A DNA stretch of 64,000 nt from Puffinus mauretanicus (taxonomy: Eukaryota > Chordata > Aves > Procellariiformes > Procellariidae): the NCBI GenBank assembly GCA_023333565.1, contig JAJKFH010000686.1, forward strand, positions 1 through 64,000. The letters run 5' to 3'. The notes beneath the pieces were generated by a model, which worked only from the letters and a program-made list of their open reading frames with translations, ran no database searches and was not told the DNA's origin. Shown in pieces: positions 1 to 13,330 of this stretch; position 1 is the stretch's first letter; each line of letters starts with the position of its first letter. The position numbers were made by a program, and so were the translations under genes.

Positions 1-2401
1 TTGTGGAGCCCAAACAATCATTCTCCATCAGGTGATGCAGAGTCATCAAAGGAAAGAAAAAAATGTCATCAACAGTATGTGAGATTGCCATATGTCTATG
101 GGAAATCACTGCTGCCACAGAGTCAGGGGAGAAATCTTCTAGTGTAAATACAACAACGAGGATGGAGGAAAAATATGGCAGAGTTTACCAGGGATTTAAT
201 TTTTATTCTAGAGGCTCTACTTGTGTTTCTAGACAGGAGAATTTCTAGAGCAGGCAGTTGCAGCAATTTGAAGAGGGTTCTGGCAATAGCAGATGATCAT
301 GCCTGATGGTGCAGATTATTTGGTTGTTCAGGAAAACTATACATATTACTGTAGATGAAGTAAAAGAAGTCATGGACATAAGTAGGGACAGGAATAGGCA
401 TGTGGTGGGCTTCCTGAGCATTAGTTGAGCATGCTGGAAAAAGACTCTCAAATACTCTCACAAATCCAATTCTTTGTCCAAAATAATATTCTGCTGCTAA
501 CCACGGAAGAAAAAAAGTGGAAAAAGAATACCGCAACTGTGCTTCTCCAGCCACCTTAATTGCACACATACATGCACTGCCCCAGGAAGGAGGGCAAACG
601 CTTTGCACCCCAAATGCTGTGCAGAACTGCGCATTCTTGTCACCCGCCTTTGTGCCAGGACTAACATTGGTGTGGCTGAAGCCAGTCTGACACAAAACAA
701 ATCATAATGCCTTTTCCCTTTGAAAATCAGCCATAGCAACTCCCCTCTCTTTTAGCTCCTTTGCTTTGGCAAACTTGAAATTATTCTTTTTTCAGATTTT
801 TTTGCTGTAAAACACATCCGTTGTGAGAGTTCCAAGAAACCAGTTAATTTACAGGTAACAATGAATAACAATTTACCCCACAATGAATTTTTATTCAGAA
901 GAGCAGTAAGAGTCATTATATAATGCATTGTAAGCCCCAGAGGAAGAGCTAATTACTGTAATTCTGATAAGGTGTTATGGAGACCAAAAAATATTTTCTA
1001 CTAAGGAATTACAACTTCCCTATACACTGGGACTGATTAAGAGCTCAACATCTACCAGGTTTTCTCCAAAACAGCATCCCACAAGGTTACAGACACCAAA
1101 GGAGTTTCAAACAAGCCTCACAAAGCTTATCTGCAGCAGGTGACAGAAAGTACTAGAACAACCACCTTATTATCTGGAGAGCTTATTCCTCTCTTATGCT
1201 CCTGTGGCAAGACACTCACTGGACCTGATGGCAGGCAGGAAGATGATGCTTATTCTTGGGGTCACCCAAGGGACCAAGAAGTTGTCCACCCTACCCAAAG
1301 GGATTAAAAAGCTGTGCACACACCAGCCACCTTTCTCTGTGGGTTTTTATACACAAGGGAGTGGTAAGTTATGCTTGTTTTGTGGTTCATGAGTCTCAGG
1401 CTCACACTTAGCATTTTTGCTTAAACCAGAGTCTACAGTGAAGTAGGGCATCTAATAATAACTCTCTACCAAGCTTTGACTGACCAAAGAACAACTCAGA
1501 GCACCAATTGCTCTGCATTAGATTGCTCAAAAATACTTTTGCTAAAGCTTTCCAGATATTCCTCCTAGTTTCCCCTGAGCTATACAAAGAGCAACCACTC
1601 CCAGAGAGGCCTGGGATGCATCCTGCATAAACCTGCCCAGGGACATCGTTTGCTGCTGATACAAGCATGCCAGTCCACGAAGTGTGTAAAGCCTAGAGAG
1701 AGGGAGACAGACACATTTTGTTAATCCCATGCACTACTTCATTAATCATTTGTAATATGAGAATAATAAAAAAACAAAGTAGGTGTTCAAAGCAAGGATT
1801 ATCAAATGCTTTTATCTCATAAACCTCAATTTCATACTTGGTCACTAGATGCAACTACAGTGCACACAATAAACAACGTCACTCTGAAATTAATCTGATG
1901 CTTATCTTCCTGGTCCACTATTGCTCCAAATACTGTTTCAGGAGAAGGGGGGTCTCCAGGGGCTAAGGCAACAAACTGCTGTGTTATACCTGCACTGCGT
2001 ATTGCTCCTTTGTTAAAGCAAGCTGGGCAGCAACAAGAAAGGCTGCTGTTTTGGATGCTGGGCTCAGAATTAGGTGAAACTTCCTTAAGAGAGAAGAGAC
2101 CACCTTCCTTAACACCAACTGGGCTCACGTAGCTGGGAAAACTTCTGTAGAGGAGCACGCATGAAGAGTAAGAGACATGCTCTGCAATGAGCCTGCAGCA
2201 CAGTCAGCCTGGGAGAGTCTTCGGCTCAGAGCAGACTCTCACCCAGGCTGCAGGAGCAAGAGCAGGACCTCTGAAGGGGCCAGAGGGGACCGAATCCTGA
2301 GGTGAGCCAGGAAGCCACTGAAAATTGCTGAACTGAGAGCAAAATCAGACAGAAAGATTAAACCTGCACAGCCACAAACAGCCAGATGGTGGATTTCTTT
2401 T
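1..2401. other. Non-coding stretch without recognisable gene
   Basis: I see no convincing gene here. Several short reading frames exist on both strands (for example minus 297-695 and 1832-2158), but they lack recognisable domains, show no coding-like composition and are not framed by good splice sites. The base composition is AT-rich with short A and T runs, as in avian intergenic or intronic DNA. If the candidate minus-strand first exon at 29.25 kb is real, this stretch may be intron of that gene. Confidence 0.5.
2397..2401. repeat. Target-site duplication, left copy (CTTTT)
   Basis: These five bases immediately precede the TG end of the solo LTR. They are repeated exactly at 2997-3001 after its CA end. 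The perfect match indicates an intact, fairly young insertion boundary. Confidence 0.8.
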
Positions 2402-2996
2402 TGTGCTAGTTTTGGCTGGGATAGAGTTAATTTTCTTCATGGTAGCTAGTATGGGGCTATGTTTTGGATTTGTGCTAAAAACAGTGTTGATAACACAGGG
2501 ATGTTTTCATTACTGTTGAGCAGTGCTTACACAGATTCAAGGCCTTTTCTGCTCCTCACCCCATCCCACCAGCGAGTAGGCTGGGGGTGCACAAGAAGCT
2601 GGGAGGGGACACAGCTGGGACAGCTGACCCCAACTGACCAAAGGGATATTCCATACCATATGACATCATGCTCGGCATATAAGGCTGGGGAAAGAAGGAG
2701 GAAGGGGGGAACATTTGGAATGCTGGCATTTGTCTTCCCAAGTAACCGCTATGCGTGATAGACCCCTGCTTTCCTGGAGATGGCTGAACACCTGCCTGCC
2801 GATGGGAAGGAGTGAATGAATTCCTTGGTTTGCTTTGCTTGCGCGAGCGGCTTTTGCTTTACCTATTGAACTGTCTTTATCTCAACCCACGAGTTTTCTC
2901 ACTTTTACCCTTCTGATTCTCTCCCCCATCCCACCGGGGGGGAGTGAGTGAGCGGCTGGGTGGGGCTTAGTTGCTGGCTCGGATTAAACCACGACA
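2402..2996 (+). mobile_element. Solo LTR of an ERVL-like endogenous retrovirus
   Basis: This 595-base element begins with TGTGCTAG and ends with CACGACA, so it has the TG...CA ends of a retroviral LTR. It is flanked on both sides by the same five bases, CTTTT (2397-2401 and 2997-3001). A 5-bp target-site duplication is typical of class III (ERVL) elements. Inside are a CRE-like TGACATCA (2661-2668) and a TATA-like CATATAAGG (2676-2684). No internal retroviral genes adjoin it, so it is a solo LTR left by recombination between two LTRs. Parts of the same LTR family recur at 40,255-40,430 and 42,688-42,900 beside ERVL-type pol sequence, which supports the class. It has no coding capacity. Confidence 0.85.
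2661..2684 (+). promoter_or_regulatory. LTR core promoter: CRE-like site plus TATA-like box
   Basis: The solo LTR contains TGACATCA (2661-2668), a CRE/AP-1-like motif, followed seven bases later by CATATAAGG (2676-2684), a plausible TATA box. The same arrangement, TGACATCA followed by CAATAAAAA, is kept in the LTR fragment near 40,370. That indicates this is the family's U3 promoter. Whether it still drives transcription cannot be told from sequence. Confidence 0.45.
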
Positions 2997-3001
2997 CTTT
3001 T
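2997..3001. repeat. Target-site duplication, right copy (CTTTT)
   Basis: This is the partner of the left copy at 2397-2401. It fixes the 3' end of the LTR at 2996. Confidence 0.8.
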
Positions 3002-6000
3002 CTAAACCTTTTGATTCTAACCCGCTCATCCAGCAAATCTGAGTTTTTCCTGCTTTCCTAGAAACTCAAAGCTTTTTGAAGGTTTTTTGAAGGAAAAGAT
3101 ACAGGGGGTCCCCATCACTGCTTGCAAGCATTTTTTTTTAGATTGCTGAACCAGTTCTTCCCAATCCACTCACTTGTGAACTCTCTGGAAAACGGCTGTC
3201 ACAGCCTCAGGACTTCATTTGAATCCGTTCAGAGGATATTCTGTGGGCAGATGCACACACTTGTCTCTTCCCAAGGTCTTAGCAATCTGAATGTGATTGC
3301 CCTGGACCAAATCTGGGTAACTTGTTATTACAGCACGAGATCTGACTCGCTCTACGTGATTATTCATCACAACTTCACCTGAGCACTCTGCTGTGCTAAC
3401 AGCAACGTGGCTTTTGGTTTGAAACGTGGCCAAGGGGCACATTTGTCCAAAAAAGGCCACAAAAATTTCTCAAAAGAGAACGCTTTGTAGCGGAGAGAGC
3501 TGGTAAAACACATCTCCAAATGCAGAGGCAAAGGGAAGGGTGGGGTGACCTGGGCTATCCTCTGCTCCAACCATGTTAAAGACTCCTTGTAAAAGATCTG
3601 CAGACATGTCTGCTCAGGAAACAATCAATTCTCTCCCTCCGCTCCTCCTGTTATTTAGAGAAACAAACATGTAATTTCATAAGCTGAAAGCAAGTTTAAA
3701 ATACCACAACAAAGCAGCATAAATATTCATAGCACACAGAAGAGCTCTGTAGAAGACAGGCTACAGGCAAAGCAAAAGATTTGCCTGGAATGATCTGTGT
3801 ATAAATCATACTTTTTTCTGTAAATGTCCCAGTACCACCTGCTTTGCAAATATTTCTCTTGCCTCCATTTATATATGACTATAAATACACTCAAATACCC
3901 CAATTTAAGCCATCTGTCCCTTTTCAAAGCTTCCTGAAGGTTGGAGTAGACTCTATGCTGTTTGAAAACCAGTAAGACAAGAATTGAGGAAAGACATTTG
4001 GTGAATCATTAGCACAGAGACTAGACATCAGGTTAGGACACAGAAGGCTGCAAAGAACCAAGGCAGGTGAGCCTCAGAAAGAAACCATCTACCTATAAAT
4101 AATATCTGAAATATGTGCTCACAGGCTTACTCCAAGATAAGGGTGCTTTTAATTTACATCATTTCAATATAAAAAAAAAAAAGTTGTGTTAAAGTAAGTT
4201 CAGTAAATCAAGAGGATGAGTACTACAGACCTGCACCCACAGAGCCAGCACTGTAAACTGCACCGCCTGTGGGTACTTAGGCTCTGGTTTCTATTCAGCA
4301 AAGTTCTAGCAGTACTGCTCCCCACAGGATTACACGCTGCAAGAGCTGGATCTTGAATCCAACTCTCTGGGCACCTCCTTGAATATTCTGTTTTATTATG
4401 GAGGTGCAATCTCTCCACGCTGTTTAGGAACTCAGTGAACAAAATCTTGTATTCAGAGGCTGAAAATTCTTGTTCATTCATCTCTTGACTCATACCTCAA
4501 CTTGATTACAGCTTCTAACTTGTTAACTCCATATCCCATTATATTCCTGCTTTGTATGTTAACTGCATTGAGGCAAAATTACACAAGACAGTTATCCAGC
4601 TATGCTACAAAACAAGGCATTAAGCGTACCTAAATAAGCTCTCTTGTTTGGCAGCCCAGCAGAGGCTGGCTGAAGAAGCCTCCTCTCTAAGGACTGACTA
4701 CACTTACAGTCATGACAATCCGGGTTACATTTCCAAGAACTGCTCTCTGACACAGCTACTTGTTTCTTATGAGATGGAAAAAAGAAACGCTGCTCCAGGA
4801 TGTGCGACGGAAGACGGGAACAAACCCAGAATTTGCAGCCAGTGCAAGAACCAAAGTAAACGACCCACGGTCCTCAGTTTGCAGCTCAGGCATTTATTCA
4901 GCCGTGTGTGTTGTGTAGCTTTTCACTACAGCTTTTGCCTTTCTGCATAAGGGGATTCCTGCTTCCCGTGACTCCTTTATGTCTCTCTCATACACACCGG
5001 AAGACAGGCTGCTGACAAGGCTCCTCAGTCTGCTCGGGCAGACCGCAGCCTTGGCATACAGATCTTAAGTAAAATAAGTTTCATTTATGGCCTTTGAGAC
5101 CCTTGGGCATTCCTGTTATGTTGCTCCTCAGTCCTTTGTAAGCCTCTTGACAGCAGTGTGCTTCCTAATTATCTGCACAGGGTACTCTGTTTTCTATCCT
5201 GAAATGCTGGCTGACACAGTAAACTTCCAGCAAAACAGGCAAAGGGCCCAAATTCACTTTCAAAATATTTTCCTAGGTTACTCACTTTGTGTTCCAGCTC
5301 ATATATTTTTGGGAATGCACCACATGGTGCTCCACCTACAAGACAAACTGCGAGTCTGCAGAGAGAAATTACGTTCCGCTTAACCAGCGCAGTGCCAGCT
5401 ACTGCACAGGAGAGACAGCAGCTTCGTAACAGAGCATGTTTTTACCTCCTTTAAATCTGGGCTACACCCAGGACAGAAATGCCAGCTGCTAAATATACTT
5501 TCTAAGGAGTTTAAATGAGATCTACATTTAACAATGTTTTTGTACGGAAAAGGTCCGTGCCCAGCTTTCCATTAATTTTGGAGAAAGAGTCCAATTCTAA
5601 TTACAGGAAGCGTCACACTGCCATGTGTGTAACTGAGCTCAGCTAGCAGGACGTCATCCTTAGCCACCATTTGAATTAACAGGCGTCAACTATAGGGCTG
5701 ATTAAGCAATAAGGCAAGAAAAACGTAAAAGTCTTCAAACTGTTTTGGGTTACCTGGACTAGTGCCCATCAAAACACTGAATGATGCTGAGCTCCCCTGT
5801 ACAGTACAGTCCAAGAAGTTCTAGAGTGGGGATATCCAGGATATAAAATGGAATGAGAAATTTCTCCTATGAAAATGATGCGAATTATTGTCTCCGAAAG
5901 AGCCTTTTCTGGTCATGGTATCTCTTTCAGATAGCTTTGCTTCCCTTAGTAAGCTGTTCTCCCCACTGCAAATGAAATAAGCAGTGGCTCCTATTATCAG

Positions 6001-9000
6001 TTATGTTACTCACATGATTTTTCCATGTCCCTTACTTGCCCAGTGGCACCACTCCAAAGCAATACCTGCATTATCCAGCATCAGCAGTTCACACAGCTCA
6101 GACTAAACCACAGAGCCATTTTTATGGTGAAGGACATGTTCAAATGGATCTGTTCAAAGACACTTTCCCCTCCACTGAGCCACCTGTTTCCACAACCCCA
6201 TACTTCAGGAGGTCCCACCCAGGTATGGGTTAGGGCTCTTGAAGGCTTCAATTGGACTTTTGCCCCAACCAAAACATCCGTAGCTTCTTCATCAGCACTG
6301 TCTACCATCACTGCATTCACCACAGCTTCTCCCCATGCCATCTCCTCTACCCGTCCCATGACAATACCTTCAAGCTCTCACCCCACAGAGGCAGTATGTG
6401 TAGCTGAACTCAACTGCTCTGCATGCACTCATCCTCTGATCTGACACAAGGCAAGCGGGGAAATGGGTCCCTTCGGCAGCAGCTTACTCCTAAGCAGCTT
6501 ACGATTAAATCTGGCTGCTTCCCACCAGATCCTTCGGTTCTCTTTGCAGTTTTATTTTCAACTTGTTTCTGCTTTGTTTCAACTATTCTTCCTACTAACT
6601 GACTCTGTGTTTTTTACATTTTAAGTGAAAAAAATTAATCAAATGTGAGTATGTATCCCATTGAGCAAAATAAAGCGTTCCAGAGCAAGGTAGATTGGAA
6701 ATTTTTTTAAATGAGATTTTAACAATTATTTTTATCATCAAGCAGCACATTTCAATTTACTGAAATTTAATGCTGATTTTGCATTTTATTTATCTTATTG
6801 AAAAAGTTGCACTTTCACTGGCTACCACATATCAAATTGCATTAATAAATATAGCCTTTACACCCAACTGAGCCTTCTTGCTATGTGGGAGGAACCACAA
6901 TTTAAGTTATGGTATAGCTAAACAAACATTAATCAGACCTCAGTTTTCATATTTTGTAATGCAACTGTGATTGATCTTTTTTAACTCATTTGTGTGAAGT
7001 GCTATTGGGATGGAAGAAAAATATTCGGATCAAATGCATGCGAAAAGTTTGTAGAGTCACTTTCATTTTAAAAATAAAACTACCTTAAACTTTTTGTGTT
7101 CACTCAGATATATTAAATTGTACAATCTAAAACTGATGTGATAACATACATTCGGCATTGAAGGAATTGCACCAAGTAGTTTTGGTCACATCTCTTGCCA
7201 TGTGCAGTGTAATATAAAACTAGCTTAATGTGGGTACAGAAATCACCAGACATGTGCAAAGCTCAGAAAGAATGAATATATCCTGCTCCTCAGCAGCTAA
7301 GACAACACAACTGCTTGTGGTATCAGGTCATTCAGGCAACTAACACCCTTTCATTGTGCTGTATTATGCATATACATCTGAATCACTTTTACTAATGTCT
7401 TCGCAGAGCAAAACCAAACTTTTCTTCTTACTTCATTCAAACTTGAATAAATGGATTTTGACCATCAGAAAATAGTATACTTGCAGTCAAAAGCTGATCA
7501 AACATTTCAACATCTCCAATTCCAAGTTATCCACCAGACAGGGGAAAGACCTTTTAAGTTTTATCACAGCAAATAGATATTGTTTAGTATTGAATAATTA
7601 TGTCTATTGAATATAAGAATACACATGTACACAGAAGACAGATTCAATTCTCAGGATGCAGTTTCACTATTTTAATCTGCTGTAACTGCAGACTGCTTGC
7701 AAAGGGGGCATTCACAGGATTGATGTAAATTTTAAGAATGCATATACATTGTATGAAAAACAAATTGCGAAAATTAAGATTTTTATTATATGCTTTTTTC
7801 CCCTTCTTCCTCGTTAATTAAATGCATCTTTCCCTTACCGATGTAGCAGTGCTCCTTAGAGCTTCCCAGAACAAGCTCTTTCAGTTTGGTTTATTGCCCA
7901 TCCTGCATCATCTGAAGGACAATCTCTGCTCAACTATCAGTAGCATCACTTCAAAACCATCACAACTGCTGTACTGCTGTCACTTCCATCATTTCCAGTC
8001 TGTGAATTAACTTCCAAACAGAAAATATCCTTGTGTGTCAGGCTGGATTTTATGACCCTTCTCAAGCGGCTGGCCAGCGCAGGAGAGGCAACTCCAATTA
8101 ACACAGTTAAAACCAGTAACGGATATAGGGCAACTCAGAATCAATTCAGGATGTAATTTCATTATTCATTTAATATAATTGTGGGTTGCTGCCAAAAGGG
8201 ATTCTCTTGTCTTCTCTCTGTACACCAGCCAGAAATTCCTTCCTCTCCTTCCCTTGCACCAGGTCGATGATTACGCAGTAACGTGGCAAGTCAGATCTGC
8301 TTACTGCCTCCTCAATTGTTTTTTACAGGACTAATTTTCACTTGAATCAGTGAACTGACTGAGGAAAAGGCTCGTTCAGCTCCTTGTGTACCACCTTTTT
8401 TCTAAATCTGTCAAGTATAAAGACCTTGCTTTGAGATTTGATTGTAAGAAAACGTTTTTTTTTTGGCAGTGTTAGCTCTTCAGTTGAATCACGGAGCGGA
8501 TAAAGTACATGCTCACAACACTGCCAGATGATACACAGGGGCCTGCACTTACCTTCAAGATATGCTAAATCTAATCAATTTAGATAAAGCGTATACAGAA
8601 TATAAGATAGAACTCAGTTTGCTAATCTGAGTTGCCTTGTTGTAGGGTATTATTTCAGGATACAGAGGAATTAAAGTTTCACCTTACAGCCTCTGAAAAG
8701 GAACATCAGACCCTTCAGCTCTCTTCTCTGTCCTGCTCCTCTGTCCCCTTGCAGCCATGACCCAAACCCTGCCTTAAGCAGTGTCTGGCATGCCTGACTG
8801 TAATATGAGCAGATTTAATGCTGACTTTTTGCCAGGCTAGCTTTCTGCTCTTTTAGCAAACTGAATGAGCCTATCAGACAATCACATGAACAACAGACCG
8901 GCTCATGTAATGAGGACCAGACATGCAATGAGCTCTGCAGTCAGCTCCAAATCCTGCAGCCCCAGCTGAGGATTGCGTACAATGTACAGAATAGGCAAAT

Positions 9001-12000
9001 ATACAAATAAAGTAGTTAAATCACTACAGTCTTCATGATGCTCCCTGGCTATAAGTAACCAGGTCTATAAATTAACATCTAGTACACATCAGCATGGGCA
9101 TTCATGTTACAAGTTTCTGAAATGGGTAGAAGCCCTTTGATAAAACAGGTAATAATGCCCTATTTCAGAGAGGGTGGAAACAGATAAGGGATGCAGCAAT
9201 TGACCACGTCTTCTTCCAGCCATTGTAAACATCCTCCCTTAGGAGTAAGGGGAGCAGTTTGTAAACACCTGCATGAATACAACAGACATAGGATGGAAAA
9301 TGCCAACTGCTTCAGCAGTAAATCGGGACTGCGCAGTGCGCCCGAGGCTATCAGCTCCCTGCAAGGTACATCTGCCCAGGTACTGAAATGTTAACTCCAC
9401 AGAGTTCACTGGGATGTACTTGTGTCAGACCCTGGCCCTTCCCTCAGTGACACTGGGCACACAAGGGCTCCAAGTGACCTGGAACCATCCTTTGAAGGAT
9501 ACTATTGGAAGATCTGTTTTTCAATGGAAAAGACAATACAATTAGGCTAAATGCTGTAGTGTGACAGAAAGCCAGTAAATCTGGCTCATAGACACTCAAT
9601 TTCAAGAAAAGAAACTATATAAAAAACTGAGACAGCTTGTCAAAACAGACTAAAAAAATAGAAAAAGCAACAAAAAGAAGGAATCCTACAACGACCCTGG
9701 AAACTGTTAAAAATGCTGTATGAGAAGCCCAGGTAATCTGTGTGCCACTATCAAGCACAGAGACAGAGTCACCGTATATGCAAACCCTGCATGATTCAAC
9801 AGGAAGTTTAAGGAGGCAATCCTGTGAACGGATGGAATTTAAAAGAAGTGGGAACTTTGTCCAGATGAGGAAAACAGGAAATCCCACAAAGCACAGCAAC
9901 CAAATGCAAATGGGAAGCTAAGAGGACTAAAAGAAAGAAAGAATTTGAATTGCCCCTTGGCAAAGGACGCTAAACTGATAGCACGTAAACAAGTAACATA
10001 AACTAACTGTTACTCAAACACGTCACAACCAGGAAGCCAGCTACAGAGGGGATGAGATCAGCCAACCACCGCGACATTGTACATGGCAGAGCCATCGCGG
10101 GCGCCCAGTGAAGACCTGCAGTAGCCATCACTTCCAAAGCTGCCAGGGAAATCCCACACCAGCACGTTTTGTGGTGCAGACAGAGCATAGGAGTTAGAGC
10201 ATCCACAGAAACATCAGGTGGTTCAGTACTTGTGAAAGTGTTTGAAAGTTAAAACTCATTAAAGAGCTTAATTTAAAACCACATTTTTATTCTTGCTGCA
10301 TTTGTAAAACTTGGGGGCGGCGAATGTTTTTTCTAAGGCAGAGGTTTGCTTTCTGCTGTTTTAGTGAGTTGGAGCAGCTCACCCTGTGATCACAGGAGCA
10401 ATGGAGCCAGTGCAATAATGGGAGTGAGGAGAAAGGAAAGGAGAGGGGGATACGACCCACCATTCAGGAGAACTACTAATAGAGGTCAAATATTCAAGGT
10501 TTTGGAGGTAAATAATTTCAGGAGATTCAAAAAAATTGATTGATACATTCAGGAGAACAGGTCCATAAACAGACACTGGATGGGGACAGGGGGGAAGAAT
10601 ATATCCTCCCATATCTATAGCCCAAACTTCGTGGATCCTGGGAGAGCATGGGGAAAAGCAGCAGAAAGCTGCCCAGCTCGCAGCCTCTCCCTAAACAGCT
10701 TCCCCCACTGCCACTGTTGGAGAACTGGATAACCAGATGCACTGCTGGGCAGGCCAAACAGCATCCCTCTTATGTCCGTCTTTATCTAACACACTTTACA
10801 TGAAGCCCTTACCGTGCATTTCTCTACACGCTGAAACAAGCAAGTAGCAGAGAAGCTCCTCGGCATAGCCCAGCGCGCTCAGCCTGTGAGGACACTACAG
10901 AATTATCTGCCCACCAGCACCAAATTGGTTTTGACTGGGCCTGGATTTGGCCAGTTATTGTTCAATTGTGAAATAGCATCACCTGAGCAGCGAGCCACTG
11001 CCCTGTAACCCCCCCGACCATATACAGTAAGATAGCAGTTTTTGGACAGCCGAGTTCCTCCCTGTCACCACATTAAGTCACCTCATGGTGAAACGCAGAG
11101 GTGAGAGAGATGTATTTCACCATCAGCTGTATCAAAAGGAGGCCAAGAGCCCCCAAACAGATGCCTGCCCTTCCTCCCTTGCCAGTAAAATCCATCCATC
11201 AATGACACAAATTATTTAAATCCTCTGTCTAGGAGCAGAATCATGCTATGCCAGGCCTGGGATATCATCAGGCATGCCAATCTTTGGCTAAATTCTGCAA
11301 GTTTGATGACAAATAGGATGCTTGAATCTGGGTGGCAGCTGCCTAGAAGTAACGCGTTCGTGTGGGTCTCCTCAGTGTTGGTCAGACTATCAGACAAGAA
11401 AGAGCAAAGAAATATTATTTTCCTGCAAAATGCATAAACTATTTCAGGAATGACATCAGTTGCTCCTGAGGTTTCAGCAGCAGAACGGGCTCAGAGTCTA
11501 CCTCAGATGCTCCCGCTTGACACGGCAGCACAGTTCTGAGCAGCCTGGGTCCCAGAGGAGTGTAGGAGGGGGCACAGGGGAGCCAACCACTGCTGTTTCA
11601 TAAGCTCTTACGACCAAGTGGCGTTTTACCCAAAATAAAAAAAGGAGCTCCTTCCAATGATGGGCCTGAGCTCTATTGATCGTTGCCACTCGTGGCTGCT
11701 CGAGTAATTTGTCACCCTTGACAGACCCATGGAGCAGTGTTTAACAATCTCAGTACAGCCTCATGGAAGTCTCTAGGGTCTGATTCCCAGCCATCAGTAA
11801 CTGATTTCAAATCACTATTCATAAGAATGACTTCTGTTTGAAGTCAATTATAAAACTACATATAAAGTAGGTACTTAAAATATCTTTGGAAGGAAAGTGA
11901 TGTTTTCCGTCAAATTAGGAATGCCTTTCTGAAAGTAGCTGGAGGCCAAAGGAGCATGGCACGCCACACCAAACATGCCTTCCCAAATTTTAAGTTTGTC

Positions 12001-13139
12001 AGGTACGGCCTAAGGAGGAATCTCTGACCTAATTACTGGATGCCATGAGCACCCAAACCCAGTCTGCTCTCCACAGATTCCAGTGGCTCTTCTTGGCTCT
12101 GGATGCTTGCGAGTTTAGATCTTCCTTCAAAAGCCCTGGCCATTATTGCCCAAGATCTACCAAAGTCTGACAGACAGATCCTCTTGAAGGTGCTTCCTGC
12201 CCTGGTGAGATCTTGTCCCTCCAAATCCAAGCCCCGTTGGCATTTTAGGCGGGAAAGAACTTCTGCTTCCCTTTTTCTCCATCCTTCCTCCCCTCCCTTT
12301 CCTCATTCATCCCCACACTGATTCACGATAAAATTTGTGTGGTCAAAATTAGAAGCCAAAGCTATTTAGCGAGTGAACTAGACTGGGTAAACAACTTATA
12401 CAAAGAAAAGAACAGTTGTTACGAAGGTAGGTTGAATCTGTGTAGTTTTTGCTGCAATATCTCTCAGGTAAAAGTAATCTTTTCTTTTCTTCCTCACCCA
12501 AACTGCTCCAAACCAAAGTCCATGGTGTAGACCAACTGAGTTTAGTTTTCACTAAGAAATAATAGTGTAAGTTAAGGTGATTCCTATTAAGTGAAATTCA
12601 GTTTTCTATATATTTGGGATACAGCAAAAACATTCACAAGCTTAAGAGAGCTTCACATCACGTATCTTAGAGTGGAAATCCATGATACCATGGACACTCC
12701 AACTAGGACATGTAGTTATCTACAGTAGGACATGTAGAAACACATGTCTATGTGTTTTGTTAAAAGATAAAGATTTTACTTCTTTCAAAAATAGCTGAAG
12801 ATCTCAATGTAAGTGATTTAGTTTCAATACTCCAGTTCTGAATAAAGCTGAATCACCACATGGGTTTCATGTTTAACCCCCACACATGTTTAAAAAGACT
12901 TGATTACAATAAATTAATTCCTGATTTCATTCCCTAGAAACCAGCATGAGACGAGGAGGACATACCACACCAAGGCGACAGTGAACGGTAAAGTTGACTA
13001 CACCAAAGCCTAAAACTAATTCCTCAAGTAAGAAGTACTAAGAGGAAGTTTCTCATAAGTCTGTTCACAGCCTTTTCTGCAGGTGAAGACGGCACAAAAG
13101 ACACATTGCAAGGTTTCCATTTACAGGATCTGAATGCAA
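3002..13139. other. Long AT-rich non-coding stretch
   Basis: No gene is recognisable in these 10 kb. The longest reading frames (for example plus 6025-6444, minus 4200-4493, plus 5087-5383) are low in coding character and have no known domain. The part from about 6600 to 7800 is especially AT-rich, with runs such as TTATTTTTATCATC. A consensus-like minus-strand donor at about 8551 faces sequence closed in all three frames, so I do not call an exon. It is probably intergenic DNA or a large intron. Confidence 0.5.
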
Positions 13140-13330
13140 TCGCAGAACAATGTAGGCTGGAAGGGATCTCTGGAGGTCATCTAGCACAACCTCCTACTCC
13201 AACCAGAAGTAATTTCAAAGGTGGATCCGGTTGCTCTACATCTCTAAGGATGTAGATTCCAGCATTTCACACCACTCTCATCGCAAAAATTGTTTCCTTT
13301 TATCCAATGGGAATTTCCCTAGCTGCAAGT
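13140..13330 (-). mobile_element. CR1 LINE 3'-end fragment
   Basis: The plus strand reads GTAGGCTGGAAGGGATCTCT, then GGAGGTCATCTAGCACAACC. This is the reverse complement of the 3' region of avian CR1 retrotransposons, so the element lies on the minus strand. Similarity continues weakly to about 13,330. Only the terminal part is present, as is usual for 5'-truncated CR1 copies. It is non-functional. Confidence 0.75.

Noticed and set aside
6025..6444. 139-codon plus-strand frame
   Set aside because: Ser/Thr/Pro-rich chance frame with no domain, no splice context, and competing frames on both strands.
8551..8652. Minus-strand exon suggested by a good GAAG|GTAAGT donor
   Set aside because: The sequence upstream of the donor has stops in all three frames close to the site.
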